From an uncultured Oscillospiraceae bacterium (lineage in GTDB: Bacteria; Bacillota; Clostridia; Oscillospirales; Acutalibacteraceae), in contig CABVAD010000002.1 of NCBI GenBank assembly GCA_902496265.1, positions 1-21,559 of the forward strand: 21,559 nt of DNA, read 5' to 3'. The stretch's first letter is position 1, and each line of letters starts with the position of its first letter. The notes under the pieces are model-generated. The model made no database searches. It had not been told where the DNA came from and saw only the letters and a list, made by a program, of their open reading frames with translations. The position numbers were made by a program, and so were the translations under genes. Shown here one piece after another: positions 8,438 to 15,976 of this stretch.

Positions 8438-9361
8438 TCATTCGGTGGAGTAGTGTTTAAGCAGCTTGTTTATTCCAAGCCACGAAAGCATCATTATAAG
8501 GAACAGCACCACCGCGATAGCCGAGGCATAGCCCATTTCAAAACGGGTTTTACCGTAATCCAACATATGTAGCAGGAGCGTGTGGGTCGAATAATTAGTA
8601 CTCGGGAAGCCCGTAAGCGCCGTACACTGATTACCCACCGCGAATGCCTGCGAAATTGACATTACCGCGCCGAACAGTAATTGCGGCGCCATCTGCGGGA
8701 AGGTTATGTAATACATCTCCTGAAAGCGGTTTCTTACCCCGTCTATCGCCGCCGCCTCAAAATACGAGCGGTCAAGCGACTGGAAGCCCGCCACAAAGGA
8801 AAGAAAACCCGCGCCGAGGCTCATCCAGATTACCACTACAAGCACTACGCCAAAGCTGTACTTTGTATCGGTCAGCCATTTTATAGGGTCGCTTATTATT
8901 CCGCTTTGGATAAGAACTGTGTTTATAAGTCCCTTCGAGTCGCCGGCGAAAATAAATGTCCATATGTAAAACACATTTCCCGCAAGGGACGGCGCGTACA
9001 TTATAAGGGTTATAAAGCTTCTTACCGACCGCGGCAGCTCGTTTATAAGCCACGCAACAACAAAGCTTAATATATACCCCACAGGTCCCGTTATAACCGC
9101 GAACAAAAGGGTGTTTTTAAGCGCCTTTATGAATATATCGTCTTCTAAAAACATCCTTATATAATTCTCTGCTCCCGCAAACTTCGGCATATGAAACATA
9201 TCGAAGGAGGTAAAGCTTAACACCACAGAGGAAAGCACGGGCAGTATTGTGAACATAATGAACAGCAGCATAAAAGGAAGGAGCATTAAATAGTATACCC
9301 TGTTTTGATATATGCGGCTTTTAAGGCTGTATGTATTTTTTACCGAAGCTCGCCTTTTCAT
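8438..9361 (-). CDS. Sugar ABC transporter permease, MalF type
   Basis: A 307-residue inner-membrane permease with six predicted helices (first about 22-50, last about 279-297). The cytoplasmic EAA loop that docks the ATPase is at about 200-224, 'FEAAAIDGVRNRFQEMYYI', with the conserved Glu-Ala-Ala and central Gly. The length is normal for the family. The ATG overlaps the stop of the giant solute-binding gene (ATGA), so the two are almost certainly co-translated and work in one importer. The MalG-type partner follows after 22 bp. No ATP-binding subunit is encoded nearby; in many Bacillota a shared MsmK/UgpC-type ATPase elsewhere energises such importers. Transport of oligosaccharides released by the surface GH26 is inferred from context. 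Confidence 0.93.
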   Translation of the reverse strand: MKRRASVKNTYSLKSRIYQNRVYYLMLLPFMLLFIMFTILPVLSSVVLSFTSFDMFHMPKFAGAENYIRMFLEDDIFIKALKNTLLFAVITGPVGYILSFVVAWLINELPRSVRSFITLIMYAPSLAGNVFYIWTFIFAGDSKGLINTVLIQSGIISDPIKWLTDTKYSFGVVLVVVIWMSLGAGFLSFVAGFQSLDRSYFEAAAIDGVRNRFQEMYYITFPQMAPQLLFGAVMSISQAFAVGNQCTALTGFPSTNYSTHTLLLHMLDYGKTRFEMGYASAIAVVLFLIMMLSWLGINKLLKHYSTE

Positions 9362-12261
9362 TTCTCTTCTCCTTCATACGACAGCCCGAATTCCTTACGT
9401 TTTCGGGTTATCTCATTGTTTATATCTCGGTTGTAAAGCGCAAGTTCGCGTCTGGGTGAGCTGTTCTGTGAAATCGCGCTTCGAAGGGCGCTTGTAAGGG
9501 AACGGTTAACATAGTAGCCGCCCGGTATTTCGGGTATTAACACCACAGACTCCCACTGCTTATCTATAAGCGCCGCCTCGTCGGACGTCCAGCGCATCTG
9601 ACGGAATGCCTCGTGATTAGCGGGGGTATACCGACCGAGTACGCCTAACACCGATTCAAGCATATTTGCGTAATAGGCTTGTGTCTCTCCGCTTACCCAC
9701 CAAGAGATAAACTCCCACGCCTCGTTTTCTATACCCTTCTTCTCGGCGCTCTTAAGCATTATACAACCCGTAACCGTTCCTACTGCCGAGCGGTTTAAAT
9801 TCCCGTCCTTATCTACCGTTCCGGGTATGGGTGCGAAGCTCCACAGCCCGTTAAGCTCCGGTGCTGCGGCGGTAAGCTGGTTATACGCGCTGTAGGCTTC
9901 AATCGCCATAGCCATTTCGCCCGACCTGAAGCGGTTGAAGAAATTAAATTCCTGATCAAGACCGTAATCTGTGTAAAGCTCGGTACAGCGCTCAAACATA
10001 CTGTATGCAATTTCGGTGTCAAGCGCGGTAGCGGTAAGGTTCTTGTTAAACAGGGTTGCTCCGTTCTGGTAAAGCAGGGTCTCAAACAGATTTATTGCGA
10101 GTGAAACGCCCCTGTTAAGGGTATTTACCTCGGGTATTCCCACTTCAAGATTATTAAATCTCAATATGTTCATTACCTCGTAAAAGTCGTCCCAGGTTTC
10201 AGGCACGGAAAGCCCCAGCTGTTCAAAAATATCCGTTCGGTAGAAAAGCATATGGAAGGTCTGACTTTCGGGCAGGGCGTAGAGTCCGCCGTTATACCTG
10301 AAGGGCTCAAAGCTCTGATCGTATATCTCATTTTTCAATTCGCCCAAATCAAATTTGCTTAAATCCACCAGTGCGTCACGGGAGGCAAGATTGACGGGCG
10401 TATCCTGCGGAACAAGCAACGCCACATCCGGTCCTTTGCCCGCAAGGGTCGCTTCAACAAGGGTCGTGCTTGTATCTACTATGCTCAACTTAACGGGTAT
10501 TCCCGTTTTTGTCACAAAGAAATCGTTTACTATCTGACTTATTATTTTAACCTGGTCACGTCCGCTTGAAACCCAGATTTCAACGGGCGTTTTCCCCTCC
10601 TCAACCGTGTTTAATACGCTGTAATCGTCGATAAAGGAGGACGCAAGCGTTGCCGCGCTGAAGGTTAGCCTTTCAAAAAAAACCGCCTTACCGCTGCTTG
10701 CCGTACCCATTTCGGGGACTAATTCTATATAATCTATCGTTAACGGCTGCTGCGTCATACTCAAAAGCAGCGAACCGATGCTCTCTACCTTACTTTTATA
10801 GTTAGTAAGTCGTGTAGGAATGGTGTAGGGTGTCTTTGCCATACTTGAAAGCATATCCGCCATCTCGTCCAGCACCGATACCTGCGACTGCCTTGTACCT
10901 ACTATTCCCTCTATTTTATCCGCTATGCCCACAAGGCGTTCGCTTAAATCCTTAAGTCCCGGGATAAGTCCAGCAACGGTTGTATCAAGGTTATAGTCCC
11001 TGTATACGTCGGGCGAGGTTCCCGTGACCATTATTATTTTTCTGTAAACAGAGTTTAAATCTAGTATCGCCTGGTTAAGTTCTCTTAATGGCTCTGCCAT
11101 AGGTCCTGCCGAGCAGGTAAGCGTTAAGGTATGCTCCCCCACGCTTAAATAAAACTTATACGGATTATCCTCTCCGAGCGCCTTTACCTGCCACTTCATT
11201 TCATACTCGAAGCAGAGGTTTTCCGCCTCCTTAAAGGGAATTTCATCATCGATAAGCAGGGTGCGGTAGCTGTTAAGTCCCTGATTGATATTCTGCCGTT
11301 GCCGCATATATATGCTGTACCAGCCGTCCTTCGGCGCGTTAAAACTCCAGCTTATACTGTCGCCGGTGTAGCACCAGTTACTGCCGCCCACCGTGTTAAG
11401 CAGGGTTTTGCCCGCGCTGTTGGGCTTTGTAGCGGGGTTTGTGCGGTCGCTTAACGGGTACAGATCCGAAGAGCTTTTTTCCTTAGTCAGCGCCGCCTCT
11501 ATCATAATTGTCTCTTCGTCTGTGTTATCGCTTTTATCCGCGTTTGCCTTTAAATATTCCTCATAGGATACCGTCTCCGCCGGTATTCCTAAAATAAGCT
11601 CTCCTATGATAAATTCATCGTCCGCCGAGGATATTCCCAGCGTGTGTTCTCCCGCCGGAAGATAGAAGAAATACGGCTCCTCATACATTCCCTGAATATT
11701 TGTTATCCATTTCTGCTGTGGGTGAAAGATTTCCTTTTGGGTAGGCAGACGGTCGCTTCCGAGTGTATCCTTTTGAAATTCGTCCCCCTCGCGCTCGTCT
11801 GCCCAAGCGCGGGGTACAGTGAAGCTCTTTGCCTCGGTATACGGGCTTTTGCCGTTAAACGTTAAAGAAAAGGTCAGCTCGTTGGATTTGCCCGCGAGAG
11901 CGTAATAATCCATACAAAGGCAGTAAAGACCGCTTTCCGTTACCGTAAAGCGCCACTTAGCCTCAAAATCCTTTTCGCCCACCGCGATTCCGCTGTATCC
12001 GTCCTCGCTTTTTAAGCGCCCGCTTATATTCTCCGCGCTTTCTCCGCTTAATACTATCTCGGAGGAGCTTCTGATTTCGTCGGCGTAGGTCATGTAGTAT
12101 CCGAAATAAGAATCCTTCTTGGTTTCAAACACAAGGTTTTCCGTTTCCGCACCCGCCGCCGTGTTCTCCGCCGCCGTCACGGGCAGAGATACCGCCGTAA
12201 GCACACAGCACGCCAAACAGACAGCCAGCCTTTGCCATTTACGTCTGCCGTTCTTTCTCAT
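9358..12261 (-). CDS. Giant sugar-binding protein: two jelly-roll modules fused to an ABC solute-binding domain
   Basis: A 967-residue secreted protein. The signal peptide (about 1-31, ending VTA-A) has no usable lipobox: the Cys residues at 15, 18 and 19 lack the consensus. Two beta-sandwich modules resembling CBM6/35 jelly rolls follow (about 45-228 and 250-516), each with an 'ESGLYCLCMDYY' or 'KDGWYSIYMRQR' strand and a 'PAGEHTLGI' or 'SVGEHTLTL' strand. The second appears split by a mostly helical insert (about 388-500) before its last strand, 'LTIDYIELVPE'. The solute-binding domain covers about 555-967 ('PVEIWVSSGRDQ', 'GKGPDVALLV', 'GGLYALPESQTFHMLFYRTDIF', 'PETWDDFYEVM'). Ordinary family members have 400-550 residues. 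It presumably serves the permease pair directly downstream, whose first gene overlaps its stop by 4 bp (ATGA). The extra modules may capture long oligosaccharides, and how it is held at the membrane is unclear. Confidence 0.85.
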   Translation of the reverse strand: MRKNGRRKWQRLAVCLACCVLTAVSLPVTAAENTAAGAETENLVFETKKDSYFGYYMTYADEIRSSSEIVLSGESAENISGRLKSEDGYSGIAVGEKDFEAKWRFTVTESGLYCLCMDYYALAGKSNELTFSLTFNGKSPYTEAKSFTVPRAWADEREGDEFQKDTLGSDRLPTQKEIFHPQQKWITNIQGMYEEPYFFYLPAGEHTLGISSADDEFIIGELILGIPAETVSYEEYLKANADKSDNTDEETIMIEAALTKEKSSSDLYPLSDRTNPATKPNSAGKTLLNTVGGSNWCYTGDSISWSFNAPKDGWYSIYMRQRQNINQGLNSYRTLLIDDEIPFKEAENLCFEYEMKWQVKALGEDNPYKFYLSVGEHTLTLTCSAGPMAEPLRELNQAILDLNSVYRKIIMVTGTSPDVYRDYNLDTTVAGLIPGLKDLSERLVGIADKIEGIVGTRQSQVSVLDEMADMLSSMAKTPYTIPTRLTNYKSKVESIGSLLLSMTQQPLTIDYIELVPEMGTASSGKAVFFERLTFSAATLASSFIDDYSVLNTVEEGKTPVEIWVSSGRDQVKIISQIVNDFFVTKTGIPVKLSIVDTSTTLVEATLAGKGPDVALLVPQDTPVNLASRDALVDLSKFDLGELKNEIYDQSFEPFRYNGGLYALPESQTFHMLFYRTDIFEQLGLSVPETWDDFYEVMNILRFNNLEVGIPEVNTLNRGVSLAINLFETLLYQNGATLFNKNLTATALDTEIAYSMFERCTELYTDYGLDQEFNFFNRFRSGEMAMAIEAYSAYNQLTAAAPELNGLWSFAPIPGTVDKDGNLNRSAVGTVTGCIMLKSAEKKGIENEAWEFISWWVSGETQAYYANMLESVLGVLGRYTPANHEAFRQMRWTSDEAALIDKQWESVVLIPEIPGGYYVNRSLTSALRSAISQNSSPRRELALYNRDINNEITRKRKEFGLSYEGEEK

Positions 12262-12286
12262 TATGCTTCCTCCCGAATTTTCTTAT

Positions 12287-12341
12287 GGCTGCCGTCGGAG
12301 CGGCACTTCCCCGCCGCCCCGACTTCTTACAGCTTGCAGCC
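12287..12341 (-). repeat. Two-tier inverted repeat in the gap before the 967-residue solute-binding gene
   Basis: In the minus-strand transcript an 11-bp GC-rich stem (12313-12323 with 12294-12304, one G-U pair, 8-nt loop) sits inside a second 6-bp stem, GGCTGC/GCAGCC (12336-12341 with 12287-12292). It occupies most of the 89-bp gap after the anchored GH26 gene. It is not followed by a T-run, so it is unlikely to be an intrinsic terminator. After it come GGGAGGA and the ATG at 12261. Intercistronic hairpins before solute-binding genes are known to stabilise 3' fragments or to set unequal subunit levels; that role here is an inference. Confidence 0.55.
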
Positions 12342-12350
12342 GTTAATAAT

Positions 12351-14504
12351 TTAATGCTTTCTGCGTTTTAAAATGATAACCGTTGTCAAAGCTCCAATAA
12401 CAACTGCTGCCGAAAGCCCGACAACAAGCCAAAAAACTACGTTTCCGCTCTTTTTGTCAGCGGTTTTCTTATCTGTAGTGTCTGTCGGCTCCGAAGCGGT
12501 TTCAGATGCCGTGTCCTCCGAAGACGAATCATCTTCCGAGGTGGTATCCGACAAAGAAGCCGTGTTTTGTATTACGTCGGATGAAACACTTTCACTCTTT
12601 GACGATAAATCCATAAGCGTCCAGTCGGTTTTTATGCCCTCTCCGAGCTTTAAGCCGTATACCGTAAATTCGCAGACAGTACAGCGGTCACGCTCTGATT
12701 CAAAGCTTGTGCGGTTAGCGCGGGTGACATAAAGACGTACATACTGAGCGGTTATCTGCTCGATTTTCTGAGAGGTAACGTTTGATGTATTTCCGAACAC
12801 CACATCCGCGTCGCGCCATTTTTTGCCGTCAATACTATACTGCAAACGGTAGTCGCTCGCATTACCCTCCGCGCCCTCGCCGTAGGCACCTATGTTCTGT
12901 ACCTCCCAGCGGTTTATAAGATAGACGCTTTTTAAATCTATCACAACCCAACAGGGATTGCCGTTAAAGGTCTCCCAAAACTCAACCGTTCCGTCGTTTA
13001 TATATTCAGGCTCGGAATTAAGATCGCTTGAAATTACAGCCTTTTTAAGGGAAGCATTTTCAATATTTACCTTTTTTACCCTCATAGATTTAATCTGCGA
13101 GGGCTTTATTCCTATACTGCTTAAATTCTGTGTATCCGAAACAAGGGTATACGCTTTTCCGCTGAAATTATCCTCAGCATAAAAATCTATACCGTAGCCC
13201 GCGTCAAGTCTGATTGAGGAAAATCCGTTAACATCGATTCCCGCGCTTTTCAGCTTAGCGGCAGTAAAGTCGCCCTCGGGGAGCATCTGAATATCTCCGC
13301 CGTAGCCCAAGGAGGAAAACGCCGCCGCAACCCCCGAAGCAGAATATCCGCTCTCGGACCTTAAATTATTCGGCAAATCGCCGAGCTTAACCGTAAATGA
13401 GCTTTTTAAAAACTTTTCGGCGCCTGTATTGGTGTCTGTCAAGACTCCTTGCAGCTCCGACCAGATATTAGCGAACGTAACAGATGGCAAAATGTTCTTA
13501 AGCGCGTTGAGTATATGCGCCCAGTCGCCCTTTTCGTTGTTCGCCTCATGAATACCGATTTCCGAAAATCCGAACAGCTTGCCCAACTGATAATACCCGT
13601 CAAAGCTGTTTTCCTTAAGATAGTTATCAATGGAATCCGCTCCCGTAGCACCGCCCGGATAGGCGGTTATGCCGATAAGATCCACATAATCGTTTCCGGG
13701 ATAATACTGCAGTCCCCTATCCGCGCCGCCTGCGCCCTGCGGAGCAAAGCACCACACAAGATTGTGGAGCCCGCGCTCGTTCACCATATAGTCATAATGC
13801 TGACGCCATACGCGTTTAAAGGCTTCCATACTTTCCTGCGAGGTGCAGTAGCCCTCGTGAATAGGGTTAGTCATTTCGACAAAGGGGCGGTAAACAACGG
13901 TGATATTTTTATTCTGCAAATCCTCTAACGCATCGCCGATGGTATCAAGAATCTTGAGATAACCGTTGTAAATCTCCATATTACGGTCTTTGTTTTCTGC
14001 GTCGCAGTTGGGAATAAAATCCACTAACCCGTCTGTAAGGTCCTCCGCAAGTGTTCTGTCACTCAAACGGGCTATCAGCTTTTTATGCCAGCTGTTACCG
14101 ACGTGCACCATACAAATCGCGCCCTCGTCATAATGCTCCTTAAGGGTATCGTTGGTGGTCTTAATGCTGCTTTCACTCAGCGTACCGTCATCGTTGTCAA
14201 CCACATAATGACAGCTGTACATCGCAGGACTCACACCGTATTTTTCTTCTATTTTCTCGTAATAGTGCTTAACTTCCTCTGTGCCGCCGTTGACATGGTT
14301 GAAAGCTCCCAAAACACAGCGATTGGAATAAGACAGTTCATTAAGGTAATTTAAAATATTTTTGACCTGACGGTTAGCCTTGCCGTCAATCGGCTCCTGT
14401 GCCGAAACGGCTGTACCGAAGCCGCCGCCCGAAAACCAAAGTGTGCCGACCGACATAATTAAGGTCAAAAACAATGCGAAGCCTTTTTTCAATTTATGCT
14501 TCAT
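12351..14504 (-). CDS. Secreted, membrane-anchored GH26 glycosidase with beta/gamma-crystallin and F5/8 modules
   Basis: A 717-residue surface enzyme. Order: signal peptide (about 1-35, ending VSA-Q); GH26 barrel (about 45-370) with presumed acid/base Glu210 in RPFVEM and nucleophile Glu315 in GFSEIG; a beta/gamma-crystallin-like module (about 392-478) with the typical 'SSIRLDAGYGIDFYAEDNFSG' pattern; an F5/8 type C (discoidin) domain (about 485-617); a Ser/Thr/Glu-rich linker (about 635-685); a membrane helix (about 689-712); and a basic tail, KRRKH. It should cut a beta-linked polysaccharide at the cell surface. The residue before Glu210 is Val rather than the His usual in mannanases. A strong AGGGGTG ribosome binding site lies in the 14-bp gap after the lipoprotein gene. 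The tail resembles that of the five-repeat surface protein upstream. Mannanase, lichenase or another beta-glycanase activity all remain possible. Confidence 0.85.
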   Translation of the reverse strand: MKHKLKKGFALFLTLIMSVGTLWFSGGGFGTAVSAQEPIDGKANRQVKNILNYLNELSYSNRCVLGAFNHVNGGTEEVKHYYEKIEEKYGVSPAMYSCHYVVDNDDGTLSESSIKTTNDTLKEHYDEGAICMVHVGNSWHKKLIARLSDRTLAEDLTDGLVDFIPNCDAENKDRNMEIYNGYLKILDTIGDALEDLQNKNITVVYRPFVEMTNPIHEGYCTSQESMEAFKRVWRQHYDYMVNERGLHNLVWCFAPQGAGGADRGLQYYPGNDYVDLIGITAYPGGATGADSIDNYLKENSFDGYYQLGKLFGFSEIGIHEANNEKGDWAHILNALKNILPSVTFANIWSELQGVLTDTNTGAEKFLKSSFTVKLGDLPNNLRSESGYSASGVAAAFSSLGYGGDIQMLPEGDFTAAKLKSAGIDVNGFSSIRLDAGYGIDFYAEDNFSGKAYTLVSDTQNLSSIGIKPSQIKSMRVKKVNIENASLKKAVISSDLNSEPEYINDGTVEFWETFNGNPCWVVIDLKSVYLINRWEVQNIGAYGEGAEGNASDYRLQYSIDGKKWRDADVVFGNTSNVTSQKIEQITAQYVRLYVTRANRTSFESERDRCTVCEFTVYGLKLGEGIKTDWTLMDLSSKSESVSSDVIQNTASLSDTTSEDDSSSEDTASETASEPTDTTDKKTADKKSGNVVFWLVVGLSAAVVIGALTTVIILKRRKH

Positions 14505-14518
14505 ACGCTACACCCCTG

Positions 14519-15976
14519 TTATTTTTTAAGCGTCACGTCTATGCAGTTCTGAATTGATTTGCTGTATTTTTGCAAAACGGTTTTTATATCCTGTCCCTTA
14601 GCCACGCTCTTGTTGATTTGGTTTGAAATTGAAGTGATCGCAGAGGTTTCCCCTGTGCCGCCCGAGGTGTAACCGTAATTACAGTAATTAAGATTTCCTA
14701 AGAGCTTAAGGCGCATATCCTCTGCGCTCTGCGGAAGCTTGTAGGGGTCGCTCTTGCTGTCCTTCCAGGCGGAACGGAACTTTGCAAAGGCGACAGCCAT
14801 GGTTATATCGGACGTACCTCTGCATGCTGCAACTCCCTGTATCCAACCCGCAGGATAAGCTGTATTTCCATCTCCCAGCGGCAGCGGAACGATTCCGACG
14901 TTATCGATATTTCCGTTCATTTTCTTTTCATCTATTATCGCAGGGGAAATTGATGCTGAATAGCGAAGATCCTCGCCGATAAAGGCATATGTTGTGCCTG
15001 CCAGAAAAGCGCTTGGATCCTGATTTACTCCCTTTGAGAGGTCGCAAATCTTATCGGGACCGGAGGTTAGCTGTTGAAGCATCTTAAGCCCGTTGAAAAG
15101 GTGCGGATCCGAAGTGTTTTCCTTGACATCATTATACGAATTAATTTTAATCCATTTTCCGCCGTAGGAATATGATATTGCGGTACAACAGAAGGAATAA
15201 TCGCCGAAATAGGTTCCTTTGGATTCATTAGTTACCTTTTTGCCCATTTCCAATACCTTTTCCCATGTCCACTTGCCGCTGTTATAAAGGGTGAGCGGAT
15301 CTTCAAGCCCTGAATCCTTGAACTTCTGCTTGTTGTAATACATCCAAACGACATTTATATCGTTATATCCCGCCACAGCATACAGCTTATTCTTCCATGT
15401 GAAATAAGAAGATTTATCCATATCTATTCCGCCGGCAGAAGGATTATTTTTATTCATTTTATCAGCGTCAAATATTGCCTCGTCAAGCGGTAGACAAAGC
15501 CTGCTTATTGCCGCTGTCGGGAACATACTGCCGTGCATATAAAGAACATCGTAGGGCTGATTGGAAGAGATTTTATTGCCCACGGTTTTAAGATAATCCG
15601 CAAATGCGATAACATCGTACTTTATCTTGCAGTTATAGGTCTTTTCAAAATCAGCGAACATTCTTTTATCCGACTCGGTGGGAGTTTTCTCGCTTGTGAT
15701 AGCGATTTTAACCGTTTTGCCCCCAAAATCAAGACCGTCAACCGTAGTGATTTTAGTAGTGTCTATTGCCGAAGCCGCCGAGGAAGTACCGCCCGAGGCA
15801 TTCCCCGTGGTCTGGGACGAGCCTGCCGATTCAACGGTTTCGCCGTCGGAGGTGTAAACATCCTCCCAAACCGTGCTTTCGTCATAAATGTCGGAAGTGG
15901 TATTCCCGCCGGTGCATGCCGACGTTGTGAAAAGCATAACCGTCATTAAAATAAAGGCATATATTCTTTTACGCAT
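14519..15976 (-). CDS. Extracellular sugar-binding lipoprotein of an ABC importer (family 1 type)
   Basis: A 485-residue solute-binding protein. The N-terminus has a basic-hydrophobic signal ending in TSAC, with Cys21 as the probable lipidated residue (a slightly loose lipobox). A disordered Ser/Gly/Thr linker (about 45-75) leads to a two-lobed binding domain (about 85-485). Family-typical stretches include an early 'KTVKIAITS' strand, 'FEKTYNCKIKYDV', 'PYDVLYMHGS' and 'RLCLPLDEAI'. It delivers oligosaccharides to a pair of membrane permeases. No permease gene is adjacent: its neighbours are a carbohydrate-binding scaffold and a GH26 enzyme. Its permease partners may be the pair around 1-959, or it may feed the pair at 7519-9361. 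Its ATG overlaps the stop codon of the upstream gene by 8 bp. The ligand is presumably a product of the GH26 enzymes, which is an inference from position. Confidence 0.88.
   Translation of the reverse strand: MRKRIYAFILMTVMLFTTSACTGGNTTSDIYDESTVWEDVYTSDGETVESAGSSQTTGNASGGTSSAASAIDTTKITTVDGLDFGGKTVKIAITSEKTPTESDKRMFADFEKTYNCKIKYDVIAFADYLKTVGNKISSNQPYDVLYMHGSMFPTAAISRLCLPLDEAIFDADKMNKNNPSAGGIDMDKSSYFTWKNKLYAVAGYNDINVVWMYYNKQKFKDSGLEDPLTLYNSGKWTWEKVLEMGKKVTNESKGTYFGDYSFCCTAISYSYGGKWIKINSYNDVKENTSDPHLFNGLKMLQQLTSGPDKICDLSKGVNQDPSAFLAGTTYAFIGEDLRYSASISPAIIDEKKMNGNIDNVGIVPLPLGDGNTAYPAGWIQGVAACRGTSDITMAVAFAKFRSAWKDSKSDPYKLPQSAEDMRLKLLGNLNYCNYGYTSGGTGETSAITSISNQINKSVAKGQDIKTVLQKYSKSIQNCIDVTLKK

Noticed and set aside
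13449..13928. Plus-strand open frame of 159 codons, the longest on that strand
   Set aside because: It lies wholly antisense to the GH26 barrel coding region, has no recognisable domain and reflects codon bias of the real gene.
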